64,000 bases of DNA from Lycorma delicatula (taxonomy: Eukaryota; Arthropoda; Insecta; Hemiptera; Fulgoridae). Within the stretch, counting starts at the first letter, position 1. Every line of letters starts with the position of its first letter. The notes beneath the pieces are model-generated. The model saw only the letters and a list, made by a program, of their open reading frames with translations, was not told the origin of the DNA and ran no database searches. Shown here piece after piece: positions 59,180 to 64,000 of this stretch. Position numbers and translations under genes: made by a program. The stretch is taken from NCBI RefSeq assembly GCF_047948215.1, contig NC_134456.1, positions 55,011,959 through 55,075,958 on the forward strand, in the 5' to 3' direction.

Positions 59180-60310
59180 CAATGGAATGCCGATTATCCA
59201 GACTGCCATTTACAAGGCTAAATCCAGGTAAATGGAAAATTAAAAAAGGTTCATCATAAGTGTGGACATACCATTCCGATGTATAATGGGTATCACACTT
59301 AATAAAAATATGAAAGTATAAAAAATAATTGTATTACAGTAAAAAGATACTCAGAACATAAGTAAGTACAGTATAATAAAAAACAGATACAATTAGACGT
59401 TACAAAAATCGAATGTGGTAGAAATTTGCTAATAAAAGAATCTGAATTTATAAAAACTATTTTAAATAAATTAAAATTTACTACTACCTTACTGTTTTAT
59501 AAAAAATGTCATTTCAAAAACTTACAAAAACATATTGAAGAGAAATTGCATTTATTATAAAAATATATTATTTTAAAACTGTTAAAAAAATAGAAAAAAA
59601 ATTACAGTACGTTTCATAGAATAAAACTTTAAACATACCTTTAAAAATACTATTTCTTTTTTAAAAAAATCAAGAATGTATATTTGCTTGTATGTTGATC
59701 TTCATTTAGGAGCTACAGTAGCCAACATGTAACAGTGCGCTTGGATGATCAGCCCGCACATCTGCTATACTATTGTTCTCTAAAACATTGGCACACCATG
59801 ATTAGTCAATTCTTAGTAGCATAAACATGATGTATGATACGTTGGGTAGTAATTGTCGCCACTCCAAGCTCACCGTTATTTGGCGGCAACTGTACGAGAT
59901 CACATAATCATTTTAACAAAGAATCTGTATGCTTTAACTGTTCAATAATGATGGACAAAAATTAAGTTTGTGTGAGACAGCCCTGGATGTAAGTCATTGC
60001 CTTTTTTTGAGCTGTTGGCTGATCATATATGGTATCTACAATCTCATCATTGCACAAAATTTAGTACCCTGGGTTATTGTCATCACTAATGATCCATTCA
60101 TCAACATTCTCGAAATCACAGTCTGTATTGCCCGATATGAAATCTCTTGTGTAAAATTCCTTACGTTATAAAATCTTCACGATGCATTACATCAGTATTG
60201 TTGGCATTGTTTTATTTAAAATTTCATTCCACATTCTTTGCTAATATCACCCTTCTGTCAGAGTTCCATGCATAGGCCACATAAAACGGCAATCTTTTAG
60301 ATTAATGTCT
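59180..60310 (-). pseudogene. pogo/Tigger-type (jerky-like) transposon remnant
   Basis: On the minus strand 60310-59940 gives, in broken frames, INLKDCRFMW (the LKDA-Y-AEAW block of Tigger/jerky proteins), LTEG near W.NEILNKTMP, then NTDCDFENVDEWIISDDNNP with GY, and DEIVDTIY followed by AQKKAMTYIQGCL. These are the C-terminal blocks of pogo-type transposases. The left end, after a TA dinucleotide at 59178-59179, is CAATGGAATGCCGATTATCC, which resembles the terminal inverted repeat of Tigger elements. The DDE catalytic domain and the right end are missing. Confidence 0.75.
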
Positions 60311-60319
60311 TTGATTATC

Positions 60320-62510
60320 TTAATTATGCCACGTACATCTTCATTATCAGCCAAAAGAGTTCTTTTCATGTCCTCTGAAACCAGGGTGAGCCCAACTGTA
60401 CATAACCTTCTCCAGTATGCGAACGCTGTGCTGGAGTCTTCTGTTGAATCGCTGGTCCTTTGGGAACAAAATTTCGGTTTTAGTTAATAATATTTCAGTA
60501 CTTGTTGTTCCTCTTGAAAAAACTAACAAACTGGGAGTTTGAAAAGACTTCGACCAACCTTTTCAGCTGAAGAGGTATCGAACAATAAAGAAACAAGTAA
60601 TGTAACAGAGAGTGCTAAATTATTTAATGTATGGTTTCTTTTAGTAAAGTGTAACAAGGAAGTTAAATCCTTTTCTAAGGTTTCTCTCTTTGTAATAAGT
60701 AAGTGCATAATAACAGCTCTGGCTTCGAAATTTATTAAAAAACTTAGTAATGGTGCCCAGGTAAGTAATGATAACAAGAGTCGGAAACTCCTAGCCCTTA
60801 GGTGCATGGGGAAGGACAAAGTGATAGTGGAGCCCAATAATACACTAAATTCCAGCAGGAGAGTGTATCTTTCTAAGAGTGATCTTTTACCATGAGTTGG
60901 CTGGTATTGAATTATCTGAAATATCAGAAGATCTATCATCGCAGTCAGTCACTTCTGTGCAGAGGATTATGAATAAGTAAAATGGTTGTGTCAACATTTT
61001 CACTTATCCTAACCTTTTTTACTCCAACTGTTCCTAAGCGAATAAGACTTGGCTACCTCTCTGTCTGTGTGTGACCATTCATACCAAACCCAAGATGCTG
61101 CTTACAGTATCAGGGTTTTGATCACAACAAAATTGGTTGCATGAGGGAACAGATTTGTCTGCATTGCAGCCGTACAGGACATGATGATAGTGCATGCTTT
61201 GAAGCTGAAAAATGTATTAATTGTAAAGGTTCGCATTTGGCAAAACTTCAAGATTGTTTCGAGGTTGCCCCCTTTCCAAGGAGGAACAGGCTTTATTAAA
61301 AATTTGTACCGAGCAGAAAGTGTCCTTTTGTGTAGCTTGTCAGGAATATAGAAAATCCCTCAACATGAGGAATCCTATACAACGCACTGTTAAGTTTTGT
61401 CCAGGCTCTTTCTAATAATGTGCAAAAGGAGAATGCATGTCCATCATGGAAAGAACCGACCAAATTGGTCTAGGCTTTGTCAGACCAGATAAAATTCCTT
61501 ACGTCTGCTTTTTCGTCACTGAATTCTTTTTAGGCAAGAAAAAGGAGGATATTTTTGGTGGAAAGACTGATAGTGAGCAGTTTATTGAAAATCACTCAAT
61601 CAGTACATCACCAAATAAAATTCCTGCTGTACCAAATATGCAGCAAACTATCAAAATCCCTATGAAGGGATGTATTAAAAAAAAAAAATTGTTCCCTGGT
61701 ATGGTATCTCTGCCCTCCAAGGTTTCCAGGTCCCCACCACATCTCGAGGTCTCTTCACAGATATGGTGACAAATGAAGTGCCTGAAGAAGCAAATTACTT
61801 CCTAAAGTTTATAAACACCAAAAAGAAAAACTGGATCGTATTTGATAATCTACATGCAGGGTTTATATATTTTTTTTACTAAAGGAAGAAAATTCTGTGG
61901 TACATTGTCTGCAGGAAATTCACCTCCTTCCCCATAATGAAGTGTCTTCTCGCAGCTAGGTCTATAAGAGATGCGGCTAAGTGTAGGTAGAGGACATGAA
62001 GGTGTGGCTGTTTTCCTGAAGGAGGTTGATTAGCCGCACAGATTCCCCTGGCTATAAACATCCCTGCAGCTCAGTGAAAGTATTGGCATCATTTAAAATG
62101 AATATCTGCAACTTATACTTTTCCCCAAATTCCAGTATCAGTGAAGACGATCTTTCCAATCTGCTTTCCCAAATACCTTTGTCCTGCCTAATAATTGGTG
62201 ATTTCAACACCTTTACTATTCATCATTATGTTCTTCTTTAGGTACTATAGTTGATTGAATGACGCATAACTTTTATCTCTGCATATTGAACAATGGGTCA
62301 TACACATTTATGTCATCTTCATCTCGTACATTTTCATTTGTTGATCTGCCTTTGTGTTCAACATCCCTACTTTCATGTCTTACCCACTACATGTCCTAAA
62401 ACTTTAGAAGCAGTTATAGACCAGTTTTTACCTCAGTTGTTAATTGTGATTTGCCTCAGAGTCAGCCAAGCAGATGGATAGTTGGGAAAGATTGGATGCA
62501 AGAATTCCTT
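60320..62510 (+). pseudogene. Jockey-like LINE: Gag-like ORF1 and endonuclease, decayed
   Basis: On the + strand the region 60540-60895 gives a Gag-like ORF1 part (FNVWFLLVKCNKEVKSFSKV and SSRRVYLSKSDLLP). Then RIRLGYLSVCV (about 61038-61070), PFIPNPRCC and two zinc knuckles, CLHCSRTGHDDSAC (intact C-x2-C-x4-H-x4-C) and CINCKGSHLAKLQDC, with one more degraded before them. From 61700 follow APE-type endonuclease pieces: CNLYFSPNSSISEDDLSNLL, PLSCLIIGDFN (the GDFN catalytic motif), ILNNGSYT and SSSSRTFSFVDLPLCS. Order and motifs match Jockey-superfamily elements. The reverse transcriptase is absent. The 60-codon frame at 60305-60487 may be its damaged ORF1 start. Many stops break it. Confidence 0.82.
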
Positions 62511-62586
62511 TGGGCAATACAACAGGAGTCGTATAGTGTGATCCACCAACTTGTCGCATATATGGCATTTATATTTGTATTGTCAT

Positions 62587-63384
62587 GGCATTTATAGACA
62601 TAGAAAAGTCATTTGATAATGTAGACTGGAATAAAATGTTCTGCATTTAAAAAAAATTTAGTGTTGAGAGCATAAGAAAGAAACCGTAATAAAAAAGGGA
62701 GTCTGAAAAAAAGATGTTCCCTATCCCCGTTACTTTTATCTTTACATAGAACTAGCAGTTAATGATGTTAAAGAAAAAGTCTGATTCGGAGTAACAGTAC
62801 AAGGTTAAATTATAAAGATACTACGATTTGCTGATGACATAGTAATTATATCTGAGAGTAAAAAAGATTTAGAAGAAGCAATGAAGAGCATGGATTAAGT
62901 CCTACACAAGAACTACCGCATGAAAATAAACAAGAACAAAATGAAAGTAATGAAATGTAGTAGAAATAATGTTGATGGACCACTGAATATAAAAATAGGG
63001 CAAGAAAAAGATTATTAAGATAGAAGAATTTTGTTACTTGGGAAGTAGAATTACTATAGGTGGAGCGATATAAAATGCCGAATAGCACAGGTGAAAAAAG
63101 GTTCAGTCAAAAATATAATCTGCTTACATCAAAAACTAATTTAAACGTCAGGAAAACATTTTTGAAAGTATATGTTTGGAGTGTAGCTTTATATTGAAGT
63201 GAAACTTGGACGATCAGAGTACCTGAGAAGAAAAATTAGAAGATTTTGAAATGCGGTGGAATATGTAAAACAAATTGTTAGGGACGTAGGATGTAGGGGA
63301 TTTACCAATATTAAATGACGGGCACTAGATAGGGAATCTTGGCAAGCTGCTTCAAACCAGTCAAATGACTGAAGACAAAAAAAA
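62587..63384 (+). mobile_element. degenerate LINE, family L1w copy D
   Basis: This + strand copy starts at motif A (FIDIEKSFDNVDWNKMF), then a mutated motif B near 62700-62730, LRFADDIVIISESKKDLEE with intact FADD near 62820, NYRMKINKNKMKVMKCSRNN and LGSRIT-like text. It finishes with the L1w 3' end, CAGTCAAATGACTGAAGAC and an A-tail at 63353-63384. Compared with copy A it has several frameshifts and an internal deletion near 63245 (the FEMWCYRRML to RRPRL segment), so it is the oldest or most decayed of the four. Confidence 0.9.
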
Positions 63385-64000
63385 TTTATATTTTTAATAT
63401 TGTGTCATTGTGATTTTATTTCGCCTTAAACATATGACATAGGCACTTCACATTATGCTGTACTGTATAAAAAATATTTTTGTTTTGATATTGAGCATTT
63501 TAATTGCTGATTTTATTTCTTTTATAACTCTGTAATTTAATTTTTAAGTTTGGTATTTTTAACTAATTGTTCATTCTAGTAATATAGTGTCCAGGTGTTG
63601 ATAAAGACATTTAGTTGTCTGTCCAGGAAAAGATTAAATAGAAATAATCATATCAATCTGAAAAAATTTGCTAGAAAAAAAAAATTTTTCTTGCGGTCAT
63701 CTCTATGATCTGACTAATCCAGTCAGTATAAGATTTAATCGATGATCTCAAGTTGTGTTACTACCAACCAACAGTGTCAAATATTTTGTAGCCTGGAGCT
63801 GATTCTTCTTTGCTGGGAAATAAAGTTATCTTAGGAAGAGCTTTCCATTCAAGGACATATTGTCACAATTTTCAATTAAATTCAATTTATTCAGGTACTC
63901 AAATGTAACATGATAGACCTCTATAAATAGAATGAATCAGTTCAGCTGAGAGTTACCTCCTGTGCTCAGACCTGGATATAAAAATTACAAAGATTTACAT
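63385..64000. other. non-coding window end, probable PARL intron
   Basis: No exon was recognised. The expected final PARL exon (starting by completing an AT- codon before Trp-Tyr) was looked for and not found. Confidence 0.4.

Noticed and set aside
1..64000. CRISPR arrays, operons, ribosome binding sites, genuine tRNA or rRNA genes
   Set aside because: The window is eukaryotic; tRNA-like boxes belong to SINEs with A-rich tails and target duplications, and no spaced repeat array was seen.

Overview
This window is nuclear DNA from an animal, almost certainly an insect. It is strongly AT-rich, its few genes are split by long introns, and it is packed with decayed transposable elements: several non-LTR retrotransposon lineages, tRNA-derived SINEs, mariner-, hAT- and pogo-type DNA transposons, and Helitron-like ends. 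Nothing bacterial, viral or organellar was recognised. The mix of short repeats looks to me like a hemipteran of the planthopper/leafhopper kind, but that is an impression, not a demonstration.

Host genes. (1) Two exons on the + strand (54998-55099 and 58755-58852) encode the catalytic core of the mitochondrial rhomboid protease PARL/rhomboid-7. The Ser and His of the dyad are both present and 58 residues apart, as in the human enzyme; the rest of the gene was not found and probably lies outside or in unrecognised exons. (2) Three exons on the - strand (33304-33431, 32096-32276, 30319-30435) join in matching phases and encode a Ser/Thr/Pro-rich linker followed by most of a CUB domain; the product is an extracellular or membrane protein I cannot name. 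(3) An 89-codon open exon with good splice sites (4890-5156, -), with weaker candidates at 3330-3422 and 1229-1304, suggests a further unidentified gene at the left end.

Layout. 1-5.5 kb: candidate exons, a hAT (ZBED-like) transposase remnant and two SINE-like copies. 5.8-7.7 kb: a 5'-truncated LINE with a nearly intact reverse transcriptase. 7692-16325: the most striking structure, an 8.6-kb inverted repeat with 2.8-kb and 3.1-kb nearly identical arms around a 2.7-kb spacer; the length difference is explained by one SINE that entered only the right arm, and the empty target site survives in the left arm. 17-23 kb: a second copy of the same LINE, a mariner remnant, a 0.6-kb unclassified repeat and a Helitron-like element. 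23-30 kb: no genes seen. 30-34 kb: CUB gene and another mariner remnant. 36-52 kb: Helitron-like end, C-rich tract, R1-clade and other LINE remnants, SINEs, and an unidentified Cys/His-containing ORF. 52-59 kb: LINE copy, PARL exons, and a mariner split by an R1-like fragment inside the PARL intron. 59-63.4 kb: pogo/Tigger remnant, a Jockey-like LINE (Gag-like zinc knuckles plus endonuclease) and a degenerate fourth copy of the first LINE family.

All exon calls rest on splice signals, reading-frame continuity and recognised protein motifs read by eye. Boundaries of decayed elements are approximate.
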